From: Liquidambar formosana
Taxonomy: Eukaryota > Streptophyta > Magnoliopsida > Saxifragales > Altingiaceae
Assembly: GCA_039720395.1 (NCBI GenBank)
Contig: CM077832.1
Location: forward strand, 23,089,607-23,153,606
Length of the DNA: 64,000 nt
Direction: 5' to 3'
A model generated the notes under the pieces. It was not told the DNA's origin, made no database searches, and worked only from the letters and a program-made list of their open reading frames with translations. Of this stretch, positions 23,950-35,894 are shown one piece after another. The translations under genes were made by a program, and so were the position numbers. Within the stretch, counting starts at the first letter, position 1. Every line of letters begins with the position of its first letter.

Positions 23950-24060
23950 TTTTCTGACGGTATTTGGGGAATAAGCATTGGCTAACTCTGTGCCAGTAGC
24001 TGCGGTAATATAGAGAATGCATGTCTTATCCAGAATGATTGGGTGTAAAGCATCTACTTG
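23950..24060 (+). pseudogene. Plastid 16S rRNA fragment in the nuclear genome (NUPT)
   Basis: The segment contains TGACGGTATTTGGGGAATAA, AGCATTGGCTAACTCTGTGC and CAGTAGCTGCGGTAATATAG, then ATGATTGGGTGTAAAGCATC. This is the conserved 530-loop region of plastid/bacterial 16S rRNA (normally CCAGCAGCCGCGGTAAT and ATTGGGCGTAAAGCGTC). Most mismatches are C-to-T or G-to-A, as in methylated, inactive nuclear plastid DNA. Only about 110 of some 1490 nt are present, next to an antisense trnA fragment, so the insert is rearranged. Confidence 0.8.
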
Positions 24061-24630
24061 TGAATTATGTTTTCATGTATGTCCTATAGATTTACCCGTT
24101 GTCGATGCTTTGATAGAGTAAGGGATCCCGAATCATTCTGGATCGGCTCATGAGAGAAGGCCAAGATACTTTGATTTCTTACGTTTTCGCAAACATGAAC
24201 ATGATCATACATTACGTATCATACATGCTAATTGGAATTCATGAATATTCTAATAAGTTATTACTCAAAAAAGAAAAAATTGAAATTATTAAAGGATGAG
24301 ATCAATTCAGAAGTACTTTTTAACTAAAATAACAAACAAAAGTTCAAGAGAGTTTGCTCACTTTTTGCCAACGTAATAGATTGGTAGCGATATTTTTATT
24401 ACTTGTCCACAGACAAACTGGTTCAATAATTAATATTCCCTTTTTCATCATTAGGGTTAATGAACTAAATCAAATAGTTATATGAGTGAAAGCATTCCAT
24501 GTTGGAATAGAAATTTATTATTAGACGAGATCTTACGAAAAATGATAAATTTCTATTTCTATATTCTATAAATAAATAGAAAATAATACGAAGGATAGCA
24601 TCCTTTAAGGGAATGATTTGTTCGTTGGTG
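24061..24630. other. Possible further plastid-derived DNA, not identified
   Basis: The sequence between the 16S fragment and the right-hand repeat has the look of rearranged organelle intergenic DNA, for example GATCCCGAATCATTCTGGATC near 24123. I cannot tie it to a named plastid gene. Confidence 0.25.
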
Positions 24631-25038
24631 CACCATTTTGAGAAACGAACTGCACTTTTGAACTTGGGACACTCAAAGTACCCCAAAAAGGCCTTCTGGC
24701 CTAACCCCAATCTCTGCCTGCCGGACCCGCCGGTAGGTCCCGGCTCGAAAATTGACTTTCTCATACCTCAAAAATCACAATTGATGTGCGGTTTCGAAAA
24801 ACAGACTTAAAGTACCCTATTTACCCTAAAAGGACCCTCAAATTTGACCCCGGGACCTATCTACTGACTAGTGCTCTTATAGCTCGATCACACATTGCAT
24901 GACACATGGCAAAGATGATTTTTCAAATATCCCACTCAAATCCGAATTAATCTCTTCAAAATCAACTCAAATAAACTTTTTGCCACAAATCACCATGATT
25001 AGGGGCCAAAGCATTTAATGCTAAGCCTGCACCATCTC

Positions 25039-25077
25039 GCTATTACAAATAGCACGAGCTACGCTATTTGTAATAGC
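25039..25077. repeat. Perfect 15-bp inverted repeat (hairpin)
   Basis: GCTATTACAAATAGC (25039-25053) is followed after nine bases by its exact reverse complement GCTATTTGTAATAGC (25063-25077). It lies about 20 bp before a TATA-like CCTATATAAACC (25098-25109) of a probable LTR. Confidence 0.6.
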
Positions 25078-25097
25078 ACAAGGTGATGAAGGCTCCC

Positions 25098-26215
25098 CTA
25101 TATAAACCTCCTCCCTCACTTGTTGGGTATGCCTTGAAGCTTCTCGTTTGAGCCTTACTCAACCCTTTGTTGTTTTCTCCTTGTGCTCTTACTTCTTAAA
25201 AGCCACTTTCTATGTTTTTTTTTTTTTTTTTGAATTCCTTCTTACATAACCCCAAATCCACTTACTCTACATTCAACCCCAACACCACTTAAGACCTTTA
25301 CAAAACTTTCTACACTTTCAGTTTAGTCCAAGCGCATCTTCTTGCATTTTATTGGAGATAGTGAAGGGGAAAGAATATTCACTAAGCTTTCACCACCAAA
25401 GGTGTTTTAGTTTGACGCTTTTTATTTCTTTTTAATTAAATTCTAGTCTTTCTTAGTTTCTTTTACACATAATTAGTTGTTGTTGTTGTTACTTCTTTTG
25501 TAGCATTTACATTATTATCAATAAAGATGTGATTTCTCTTATAGTTTGTCTAGTTTTTGTATGTTATTTTCATTATGGTTATTTTTGTGTACTCGTTAAA
25601 GTTGGTGAGTCCCAGACGTTTTATTTAACAAAGTCATCATAATCTTCTTACAACCTCCTCAAAATCCCTAATATTTTTCAAAATGAGGATTAGTTAAATA
25701 ACGAACTATGACACATCATGTAATACCTTGGGATCCTACATCACTTGACTAGAAAAAGTTATTGTACTATATATGTAGACTTCGTTGCCCAACCAGTATG
25801 ATGCGTTTTAAAGCCGTGAGGAGTAACCCAAAGCGGACAATATCATGCTAGTAGTAGGGGGCGGAGTGTTACAATTGGTATCAGAGCCGAACCAGCCTCA
25901 TGGTGTGTGGGCCACGTTGGGACCATATTATGCACCCTTAGTACATTCGGCCTTGTAGACCACGCCTTGGGCAGTGGCAGTGACGTGGTGGGAACCATTG
26001 ACCCCACAAAGACATGTGGTCCTATAGGGAGCGAATGTAATACCCCAGAATCCCACATCACTTGGCTAGAAAAAGTTACTGCACTATATATGTAGATTTC
26101 GCTCTCCAACTAGTATAACGCGTTTTAAAGACATTAGGGGTAACCCAAAACGAACTATATCATGCTAGTGGTGGGGCGGGGAGTTAGACACTAACCCTCA
26201 CAAGGTAACCCACTT

Positions 26216-26255
<40 letters not shown>

Positions 26256-26960
26256 TTATGGTTTTAACTTGAGGATTGACATGCTGAATTAAGTATTAGT
26301 ATAGACTTGGTAATTTGGTGTCTCAACATAAAGGGATGGAGCTACCATGAAAAAGATCATAAATTTGAGATAAAATCAAATAAAATCAAATCATGTACTT
26401 GAACTTTTATATAAAACCATGATTTTCTTGCAATCTTACTTAGATCTCAAACATTTTGAAAAGATTTTTAGGGTTTTCTTTCTTTTGTTCATTCTCTAAA
26501 TTTATAAAGTGGTTGAATCCAATACAGTATAACGCTAACATTTCAAACTTTTTTGAAATCCTTCGTCGGTTAGATTATGTATAGATAAGACTTAAATAAA
26601 ATCATAAGCTAGGGTGATATATCTATATATGTATATATGTATATGTATATATATATATACATATACATATATATATATATACATATACATATATCCTCAA
26701 ATTGGTTATTCATTTTAAAGATTGGGATTTAAGATAAAATAAAGTTAAAGGATCAGGTAACTGTTTGTTGACGAATATGGTGGGGTGCCTAACACCTTCC
26801 CTACCTATAAGGCCATAACAAAGCCCCTTTACCTAGATTTCTTATATGCTAACCATGTTTAGGTGTCACTCAAGTTTCAAGTAACAAAGACCATTTGAGA
26901 CTTTAGAGAAAACCTTCCATGTCTATAAATATATGGTAGGTGGTGACTCCATGCCTCCCT
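25098..26960 (+). mobile_element. Tat/Ogre-like LTR fragment interrupted by a TRIM
   Basis: It has a TATA box (CCTATATAAACC), a transcribed-leader-like stretch, then GGTGGGGTGCCTAACACCTTC at about 26771 and GGTGGTGACTCC near 26939. This is the order seen in the complete LTRs of this window. A TRIM (25719-26190) lies inside. A long AT palindrome-like tract occurs at about 26615-26697. The true LTR ends were not found, so boundaries are approximate. Confidence 0.4.
25719..26190 (+). mobile_element. Second TRIM element
   Basis: Two 155-bp direct repeats (25719-25873 and 26036-26190) start TGTAATACC and end GTTACA and TTAGACA. They enclose a 162-bp core. TGGTATCAGAGCC, a perfect initiator-Met-tRNA primer-binding site, lies at 25876-25888, two bases after the first LTR. 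The purine-rich TATAGGGAGCGA directly precedes the second LTR, as a polypurine tract should. There is no coding capacity. I could not find a target-site duplication (CATCA against CTAAC), so one end may be altered. Confidence 0.8.
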
Positions 26961-27162
26961 CATTCAAGTCATGTTCGTTGTAGAGACCCTATTTCATGTA
27001 AGGAATTGAATCAGAGAAAACAAGAATTAAACCCCCTACCTCAAAATAACAAGTGAATAAAATGAATAACCACCACTGTAGATGCATAGATCTGCTCCAA
27101 AAATACAAAATCTATACTTGCATATGTGAGATTGGAACTCCCATGATCCAGTAAGGGACCGT

Positions 27163-27562
27163 CGGCCTCTGCTTCTCTCACTTCTTCCCTGCTCCTTCTT
27201 TCCCTTCTCTTCTTCTCTATTTATTTCCTTCTTCTCACTCACGTCCCTATCTCCCTTTCTCTCTCTTCATTTATTTTTTTTCTTCTTTCTTCTCTTCTCC
27301 CATCCTATTTCCTGCCATCTTCTTTCTTTTTCTTCTATTTACACGCCATTTTCTTTTTCTTCTCACCTAATCCATTTATTTTATTTGACTTGCTTTCTTA
27401 TTCTTTCCTTCTTTCTTTTCTTCTTTCTCTCTTTTCTCTTGATCTTCTTTTCTTCTTTCTACACGGAAAACTAATCTTCTTTCTTTTTTTATTTTATTTT
27501 GTTTCTTTTCTTCTTTTTGTCTTTTCTTTCCTCCACCTATATATATATATATATATATATAT
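27163..27562. repeat. Polypyrimidine (CT-rich) tract ending in (TA)n
   Basis: About 380 bp are almost all C and T on the plus strand, composed of TTCTTTCTT and CTTCTCTCC words, ending in (TA)n at about 27540-27561. Lys/Arg/Glu-rich minus frames in it are composition artefacts. Confidence 0.8.
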
Positions 27563-27727
27563 CTCACAATCTAATAATCTTTCTCTATCCAAATATAATG
27601 TCTCCCAACATCCAACTAACCATATATTCATTCTCAATATAAAATATTTAAATTTATCACCCTGTGTACAATTCCACTGAATATACACGTAAAATAAATC
27701 AATAAATATTCAGGGTATTACAACTTG

Positions 27728-29020
27728 CTAGTGTGCTATATATAGGCACACCACCAAGGCCGGCTAAGGAGAATCCCACTCTAAATAGGATTTGCAATTT
27801 CTCTAAATTGCACTTTAACCCCTCCTATTTACATCAAATGCAAGTATGGCCCTTACGAACTTTTCTTAATGCACTATTGCCCTTTCTCTCACAACTTAAA
27901 GTCCCTCTTCACTTATTGGTGTGTGACCCATTGGGCTCACAACATTTAGTAATAGGTAATGGCACAAAGAGTGCCCAATGGAACACTTTCCATTACGGGT
28001 TTAATTAGAACACTTTCCAATTCCCTAATTGATTATAACTCACTTTTATCAATTAGGGCTTCTACTAACCATGAGTAACACCTAGCATGGCTCATGGTGT
28101 GGTCCTAAATGAGGTGAAATAAAATCATACAAAAAACCCTTCAGTTACAGTTAAAGGTTACAATTACATCCCTCCATCATACATAATGTCTCTGTTTGAA
28201 CTAATGGGACATGGAAGTCTGTCAAGTCCCTAGTTCAATACATTTATGATCATTCATACATATCAACTTGAGTAGATGCACTATGGAAAATCCTTTTCCA
28301 TAGTCATCTTGCTATGGCCATAGACTTACATAAGTTATATTGTGAATGTCAATTATGAGACATTCTCTCCCTTTTCCTGAGAGTGATAGATCTCTTATTG
28401 ATCACCCATATGCCTTCACACATAAAGCAGTAGAGCCAATGAACACCTTTGCAAACCCCAATGGAATATACAGTCAGTGCTATTAAACTTCTAAAGCTCC
28501 ATGTATAAGATAATCATGGTGTCTTAGGTCTAAGGATTACTTATACCACTGCAACTATGAGAAACTGATTGACAGGTAGGTAAAAACTCCATTCAGTTTA
28601 TCTCAAGACTTTGGTCACGTTCAGTGTACTTGCTTATTTATACAACAAGCACCCACATGTTGGCTATAGTGTTTCTACACAAATAGCTTAGAGACTAGCT
28701 ATCCTCCCAAAGAGCTAACCTAACATGTGCTAGTCCTATGGTTCATTATTGTCCATCATAGTAAACCTTCAACTAGGAATGATTTAAGAGTTTAGTAAAG
28801 AGATATATGTATAGTCTCATAATCATAACACCTTGTGATTTCATATTCTCAACTCTAACTCTATGGACATATCATGTAAATATAAAGAATAGAATAAACA
28901 TGATAGAAAAACCTTTTTATTAAATTAATAATAAATGTGACATAATAAATGAAATCCTATAATTGTTTTTTATCCCTAAAGCATCATCTTTATGATTGGT
29001 TATAGGGCATACAACCAACA
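27728..29020 (-). mobile_element. Truncated Copia LTR, related to the outer Copia element
   Basis: From TAGTGTGCTATATATAGGCA onward this aligns along its length with the outer Copia LTR (41129-42441), including the shared blocks CTTTCTCTCA, GGAAGTCTGTCAAGTCCCTA and GCATACAACCAACA at its end. The part matching the first about 400 bp of that LTR (its U5 side in minus orientation) is missing. No partner LTR or duplication is seen, so it is an isolated fragment, directly abutting the next Gypsy-type LTR. Confidence 0.75.
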
Positions 29021-32000
29021 ATTCACCCCATAATGTTTCCTAGGTGTTGTCTTAAAGTTTAGTTGTCTATGATGAGACTTGTAGCCTTTGACCTCTGATG
29101 GATATGTTTGCCTTTTTAACCCTTTTGTTAGAGACCATTATCATGTGTGTGTTTTTTTGAGTTCTTAGGTTAATGAGAGAAATGTCTATGAGTTTTGGTT
29201 TTAATTTGAGTGAGTTTTGATGGTTAATAAGAACTTTTGTGACTTAAATGGCACTTTCGTCCTTTTGCTCGTATAATATCCAATTGACCTTAGAATTCAT
29301 CCTAGAATTTTTATTTTTATTTTTATTTTTTATATCATGCTTATATTGAAATTTAGAGTCTATTTTTAGGTTTAATTTGATGATTCAATGGTTTGGGATT
29401 GGTTTTGACTCATAATGGTTCAAGTTGGCTAATTGACCATTTTTCGATTCTCTCAAAGTTCACTGAGAGTTCCTACTTGGGTTTTCAACCAAATAATTTA
29501 ATTTAAATTCTTTAAGATTAATTTTATGTGGGAATATGTTTCTTGAATTCTCATATTGGTTTGAAATAAGAATTGGTTCAACTTGAGGGTAAAACCCTTA
29601 CGTAGTCAAAATTGCCTTTATAGAACTTTCGATGGTTAACTACATTCTTAAACTCAAACACTTAAACATGGTTGGGGATATTTACCTTGAGAGTCTTCTA
29701 GGATTATTAATTCTCCTTCGAGTCACGATCATTTTAGCTTTCGTTTCGCTCAAATCAGAGTTAAAATGACCAAGATATGCTCCCGAAAGTGTTAAAAGGT
29801 ATAAAAAAAAAAAGCACCAAAATAGGCCTACCCTTGGGTGACCGGTTGGGCCAATTGGTTTAGCCAACCAGTCGACCAGTTCGGAGTAGTTGGTCACTCG
29901 AGGAATTTCCTTTTTTAAGCCCCATTTGACGCCCTTTCCAATTTTTGACATCTAGTGTGACTTTTTTTTTTATACTTTTGGTAACTTTCCTTCTAATTTT
30001 TGAGTAATTAACTTTAAGTTATTTGAGTAACAAGAAAGTCTCTAATAACCCTTGGATCATTATTTTAAGGATTAATCTCAACCATAGGTTGGTTCCCTAT
30101 AAATAGGAGCTTCTTTTCAACACTAAGGGACTTTTAAATGCCTCCAAACCCAATAGAGAGAGGGAGCTATGAATTTTATAGCTTTGAGAGACTTATAGGA
30201 GTGCTTCAAGATGCTTGAGAGAATCAAGAAGAAGGTTCTAAAACATCATCTAGGCAAAGAAAAAGCAAGGAAATGCTACAGCAAGATAAATACCCATCCT
30301 TCTAGTATAAGGTTTCCTCTTGTATTGATGATTGTTGTGATGAAAGCATGCTTAGAATGTTAGTATGAATTGTTTGTGATGATTTTGCATGATTCATGAT
30401 GTTATTTTCATAATATAAATATGTGGGTTTGATAAATTATCGCAAGTATGAGGATTATTGCATCTAAGGTATGTCTTATTCTTTCTTATGTCCTTTAGAG
30501 TTTATTGTTTTGAAGCATGATTAGTTACTCTCTTTTTCTATAATTTTGCAAGGTTGTTAGCATATTTTTAATAAGTTTTTGCTATTGTTTTGGTGTTGTA
30601 TCATGTTAGCTTGCATGCTAGGGTTAGGGTTTGCATAAAAGATTATTATTTTTCTCTCTTTTGATCACATAGATTACATATAGCATATTAGGAATGCATG
30701 TGTGGTTGTTCTATCACTTTGGATTTATTCCATATGTTATTTTAGGATTATTCATGTTTAGATTTGCATGCATATAGGCTGTTTTCATAGGTCTTGGAGA
30801 AGTTATCCTTTTTAAAGATAATTATCCTTTCTAGAGAGTAGGTGTTTACATGGGTGTCTCTAAGAGTGTGTTTAGGCGCACAACCACCTCTGGCATATTC
30901 TTGGATGTTGATTTTACATAGGATATGATGAGAAACTCTTCATATGTCATAGTTTTTATGTAAATTTATCTTAGAAGAGTTTTATTTAAGAAAGCTTGCT
31001 GTAGGAGCAATTTTTTAGTGTTTTTGCATAAAATCTCTTTCTAATGAATTGTTCTTAAGTTTGTTTACATATTTTGAGTTATATATCGTATTTCCATGTT
31101 AGTGTTTTGAGCTTGCATATAAGGAGTGAGTTTCGCATGTTCTAGGGTTAGTTATGACATGATAAGTGTCCTATTGCATTAGAGTTTTATTAGTCGTTTG
31201 ATTTCTTTTTTTTCGCATGATTTTCTAGGATGTTTTTAGGTCATGATGCATTTTGTCCAGATTTTTGTTTTTTTTTTTTTTGTTTTTTTAGCATAGTTAG
31301 TCACTATTTTGTTCTACTGTACATGATGATAGCCTCTTAGCATATCAAAGGTTGATTTTCCTTCTATTTGCTATTATTTTGGTGATGGTATGATATGATG
31401 TGATGATGGTTGCATGCTCTATTTTGGGTTAATTGGTGATCAATTAGCTTAAAATACTCCCCCTCTCCCTTAGGCTATTCTTCTCATATAGAATTATGGT
31501 AGTTTGTGAATATCCTTTTTCTTAGACTTTCTTTTTATTGAAATTTCATTTTTCATAAAATTTAATTTTCTTAAAGTTTCCTTTTTCGCAAACTTCATAT
31601 TTATTGAAATTTCATTTTTTCATAAAATTTCCCTTTCTCAAAGTTTCATTTTTTTTCTCAAACTTCTTTTTTATTAAAGGTTTCCTATTTTGTAAGCTCC
31701 CTTTTTCTTAAAGTTTCCATTTTTCATAAATGTCCTATTTCATAAATTTTCTTTTTCTAAAAGTTTATTTTTTATTACAAGTTCCCATTTTTTAAAGGTT
31801 TCCTTTTTATCGAAACTTCCTTTTTTTTTCTAAAAGCCTACCTTTATAAAAACTTTGTATTAGGCGTTTAGTAAGGTACGTAAGCGCTCACTTAAGTTCA
31901 AGTCCATTCTAGGATACTAGGTATCCTAGGTTTTCTTTTTCTTTTTTCCATGTTAGTTTTATTCTTTCTTATTTCCTATTGTTTGTTGTTTGTTTTGTTC

Positions 32001-32457
32001 ACATTCCTTTATTTGTTTATCTTGTTTTATTTTTGTTCTATTTCTTTTTTCTTATTATTTCTTTTTCTTATTCTCTCGTGATTGATAGCTTGTTTCCATG
32101 GATATTTAATTATCATATATGCTGTATTTTTTTAATGCATGGTGACAATTCATTAATAAAGGAATTAAATTTGCCTAATTAGATTAGGAGACAAACTCGA
32201 GCTATGTGGGTGCCTATGGGATGTTTCCCAAAACCTTTTCACATCGTAATTTAGCCTTGAATCTTTTTATTCGGTTCCATGACCTTGTTTTTCCCAAAAT
32301 TGGAGTCACTAGGGTTTTGAAAGTAATATTGTTTTTATGGTTTCCTTGTTCCGTAAAAATGAGGTGGCAAGTCCTAATTTTCCTTATTTTCTTTGTGTGA
32401 ACCGAAACAAATATGTTTTATTGATTTAAAAAGATGGTTTAATTCCTATGGTTCACA
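29021..32457 (+). mobile_element. Gypsy-type (Tat-like) LTR, copy B
   Basis: This long LTR is plus-oriented and parallels copies A and C in layout. It has a box of short inverted words at about 29837-29910, TATA CCCTATAAATAG near 30095, and a leader with the shared words TTCAAGTCCATTCTAGGATA and TATCCTAGGTTTTC at about 31898-31935. It then has GGGTGCCTATGGGATG near 32209 and AAAATGAGGTGGCAAGTCC near 32356. Its end is placed at GGTTCACA (32457) by analogy. The first bases are degenerate (ATTCACCCCA instead of TGTCACACCCCA) and abut the Copia LTR fragment, so the left edge is uncertain. A stretch of repeated TTTCNTTTTTC words fills 31480-31860. Confidence 0.6.
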
Positions 32458-32961
32458 TTCACATGATTAAATAATGGAAGGCACCCTTGGAATGAGTCAA
32501 AATGATACCAAATTTTATACTTCTTAAAAACTTCTCCAAAAATTATTATTTTTAATTACCATCCCATAGGAAACATATCACATGCAATCAACCAAATGAC
32601 ACCAGGGCACACCAATACGCCCGATACGTCATACCCACTTATGGATGTCACGATCTAAATTAATTAAGCTATGATCAATATTAATAAAATCAGTTTAATT
32701 AGAGAAAATCATTTGCAAAGCACGTAGATGACACGTGTTAGAAAGCTATTATTTTAATAAAAATTTCGGCATGACCCATTCGTAAATGGAACATACAGTG
32801 ATAAAAACCTATATAATAATCTTTTAAAATCTCCTATCATCCATCCATGGTATCAACACATGCTAAATAAACTATATAAAGAGATCTACGGAATTAAAAT
32901 ATTACAAACCATACATAATACACGTCCATTGCCCTTTAACCGAATACAAAGTATTTAATTA
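32458..32961. other. Repeat-derived spacer, no gene seen
   Basis: About 500 bp of AT-rich DNA lie between two LTRs of opposite orientation. I see no coding region or repeat boundary. Confidence 0.5.
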
Positions 32962-34388
32962 TGTGAGCGCCGTGTCCTAAGCCACACCGGCTCGGGAGTA
33001 TGCCACTAACCACAGATGATTACGGCGGAGAGGGAGTCGCCACCCAATTTGGCTTCAGGAACCGATTGACCCCTAGTAAGAGGCCCACTCGTCATTACCA
33101 AAAGAATCAAGGTTCAAAGTTAAGGTACGTTATTGGGAAGGTGTTAGGCACCCAACAATGCCCGGCTGAATTCGGCCTCCACACACATTTCATTGGCTTT
33201 AATTAATGGAAAATATCAATCGAGTTTAACCCTATTCATACGACAGATATATTAAGCGAGTATGGCACACGAGATAAATTATGCAAATAAAATAAAGAAA
33301 TGCAGAATAATAGAACAACATTAATTAACATAATAAGCAATAGCTAATAAAAGGAAATAGAGAGAGGGGATTCACCATTGCTTGCAAAAAATGGGTTAAT
33401 ACAGGATCTTAAACATGCGTATGCACAAACTTAAGGTGTGTACGCACCTTCCATTTGTACGTATGCGCATATGATAGCAGATCTGAAAAAGGATAGAGAA
33501 TGCTGAAACCGTTTATACTGTTTACACAACACTGTGGAAAAGTGTGACATGCAAAATCCTAATTTGCATAGAAATGCTTATTATGCTACTATTCCATCTT
33601 GAACCTAACCATGGATTTAATGCATTTTAAACATCATGTCAATCATACGAAGACATTGAATGACATTGAATATACTTAATATATAATACAAAGCATAAAT
33701 CCAGTCATGAAACATTTAATTGAAAGCACTTAAATAAGTCTAAAATCATGGCATTCAATGAAACCATGCATACTTAAGAAAATAATTAATGATTGTTCTA
33801 AAATTGAGAAAATGAATAAAAAAGAAGATGTTACCCTCAAGTTTGGGTGAATCCCAATAAATGCACTGATCAATCCTCCTCTTCAAGCCTCCGTAATCAC
33901 AGTCGCTGGCCCTAGACTTTGAGTTTGTGGTTCTAAGGTTTATTTTAGTTTTAAAAATGGTGGTGGCTAAAAAGGTCCCTTCATCAATGAGAAAGCAATC
34001 CTTTTATAGGCAATGTATTAAGGTTCAGGGGTAAGTGGGTTAGGGTTTCTAGATTTTCCAACCATCATAGAATGGGTACAAAGCAAGCTCGATCCATATA
34101 AAGTAATAGAGGGAACAGGAGGGAAGATTTGAATTCTAGAAAAATAACATGCGTATGCACAAATGGAAAGTGCGTATGACAAATGGAAAGTGCATACGCA
34201 CATTTGGATGCTGCGTATGCATAAAGATATGGTCTAGGCTTCTTAGCTCCTTGGGCCGAGCTACAACTGTGATCACATTGGCTCTCTAATAATTGCTTAT
34301 CAGTTACTTCAATTTGGGTCACCTTTCATCACTGGGCTTAACAAAGTGGGCTTGAAATATTTGAACGGCACAAAACGAGGCATTAACA
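32962..34388 (-). mobile_element. 3' LTR of a large Tat-type Gypsy element
   Basis: On the minus strand the LTR starts TGTTAATGCCTC at 34388 and ends GGCGCTCACA at 32962 (1427 bp). A purine tract directly precedes it (34389-34403, minus GAAAGAAGGGGCAAT), which identifies it as the 3' LTR of a minus-oriented element extending to the right. It carries a TATA box (minus CCTATAAAAG at 34001-34010), the GTGTTAGGCACCCAA block (plus, near 33142) and GGGTGGCGACTCCC (minus, near 33037) typical of Tat/Ogre LTRs. It also holds two of the 21-bp-phased GTACGC-like arrays. The pol remnant at 62598-64000 has the same orientation and is probably the same element. Confidence 0.7.
33417..34220. repeat. Phased GCGTAY arrays inside the Tat LTR
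   Basis: Cores GCGTAT/GTGTAC/ACGTAT start at 33417, 33438 and 33459 (spacing 21, 21), and again at 34151, 34172, 34192 and 34213 (21, 20, 21). Each sits in a context like ATGCGTATGCACAAAT. Confidence 0.75.
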
Positions 34389-34403
34389 ATTGCCCCTTCT
34401 TTC
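34389..34403 (-). promoter_or_regulatory. Polypurine tract of the Tat-type element
   Basis: The minus strand reads GAAAGAAGGGGCAAT directly before the 3' LTR start TGTTAATG. This is the expected site for plus-strand DNA priming in an LTR retrotransposon. Confidence 0.65.
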
Positions 34404-34666
34404 AGCTCTATTCATAGGATAAATGGAACTAAAAGAGCAGAAACAAACCATTTTGGTTGGCTAATATTTCAGGTCCTCAGGACATATGCGGATGCATGCA
34501 TGAAGTGAGGTTGAACTAGGTGGAAAACTTGCTTTCCTACGTACTCTTTTCAGAGATCGGACCTAACGTAGTTCTTATGTCTAGTATCAACTTCCTGAGA
34601 CATGAGAAAGTTTTTAAGAGGAGGTAATTTTACAGGTCGAATCAGAGTTGATGTCGAGGATTGGGT

Positions 34667-35103
34667 GATTTATGGGTAGAATCAAGCAATTCACTAGTCG
34701 AATTTTGAGTCATAGTACGAATGGAGTGATTCACAGGTGGAATCGAGAAATTCACAGGTTGAATTTTGAAACACGTCGATCTTTAAATGACTCGTGAGCG
34801 AAATCGAGAAATTCACAGGTTGAATTTCGGAACACATTGAAAATTAAGGACGGAATCAACAAATTTATGGGTTGAATTTTAGAACGCACTGATAATTAAA
34901 TGATTTATGAGTGGAATCGAGGAATTCACTAGTCGAATCTCGAGACGTAATATGAATTGAGTGATTCATAGGTGGAATCGAAAAATTCACAGGTTGAATT
35001 TTGAAACGCATCGATCATTAAATGATTCGTGGGTGGAATTGAGAAATTCATGGGTCGAGTTTTGGAACGCATCGAGAATCGAAGGATTCACGGATGGAAT
35101 CAA
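34667..35103. repeat. 61-bp tandem array with a four-unit higher-order period
   Basis: Units start at 34667, 34728, 34789, 34849 (shortened), 34902, 34963, 35024 and 35085 and contain GATTCAYRGGTGGAATCGAG then AATTCACAGGTTGAATTTTG. Units one, two and three are more like units five, six and seven than like their neighbours (for example CACTAGTCGAAT only in one and five), giving a period of 235 bp. It lies between the polypurine tract and the antisense PMD gene of the Tat-type element. Confidence 0.8.
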
Positions 35104-35266
35104 AACATTTTAAGAATCAAAGGAATAAGGAGCCAAATTTTGGAATGTGGCATTGAATACCTGGGAATATGGTCAAATGATCCATAGGTGGTAGGTGATA
35201 TGACCAAATACTTGTGTGTACACCATGCCCCTTGAGTTACAAGTAGGAAGGCTGTCAATTGAATAT

Positions 35267-35335
35267 GCGTACGTATAACATTAATATACATATGCACAAA
35301 TAGTAGATGCGTACGCATAAACATAATGTACGTAC
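35267..35335. repeat. Phased GTACGC-like array, four units
   Basis: Cores GCGTAC, ACATAT, GCGTAC and ACGTAC start at 35267, 35288, 35309 and 35330, each exactly 21 bp apart, just upstream of the PMD gene. Confidence 0.8.
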
Positions 35336-35894
35336 GCACATTAACTCAAGATCAAAAAATAAAAAAAACGAAACGATGCCACAAAACCGACACCATTTCC
35401 TGAAAATTTCTCACCCACGATCCCATATCTCTCTTCCACCTCCCTACAAAAACCTTCTCTGCTTCTATCCCTCACCAAACCCCTTTCGTTCCCATTTATC
35501 CTATTCCAAAACCCAAAATCACTCAAATGGCCCCCAAACGAGCACAATGTGAAGGTGCGTAAAGGAACAATAATGGCAAGCCAGATGTGAAACGATGGGT
35601 GCCGAAACGAATAGTCAATGAAGTGATAAGGATAGTGCATTGCTCTAAGGAGCATCTCTCCAACTATACGCGTCAAAAAATGGTAAGGAAACCTTCGACC
35701 AATTTTTTTTTTTTTTTTTTTTGTTCTTCCCATTCGTAAAATCATGTTAGGACCTGTGGAAACGTTTGCAAAGGACTAAAAAGAACTGAGAATGGGTGAG
35801 GCTAATAACTTGGATAAAAAAAATGTGACTTTGGTTGATTTGTGATGGAGCGGGAAACGTGGGGACGATGAAGTGAGTTTAAACCAGCAAATGT

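Larger units (their letters stand above)
23330..24740. repeat. Dispersed repeat copies flanking plastid-derived DNA
   Basis: Two related blocks, about 23330-23425 and 24630-24735, share words such as GAACTNNGNNCACNCAAANTA followed by CCNNNNAGNCCTTNNGNC. They bracket the plastid-derived pieces. They may be LTR remnants of one element, or two insertions of an unknown repeat. The DNA between 23490 and 23670 carries an open frame on each strand that I do not recognise. Confidence 0.35.

Noticed and set aside
27376..27688. Lys/Glu-rich and Phe-rich frames on both strands
   Set aside because: They translate a polypyrimidine tract and a TA microsatellite.
35341..35745. 134-codon minus frame opposite the start of the PMD gene
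   Set aside because: Low complexity around the T run and no recognisable domain; it overlaps the possible PMD first exon.
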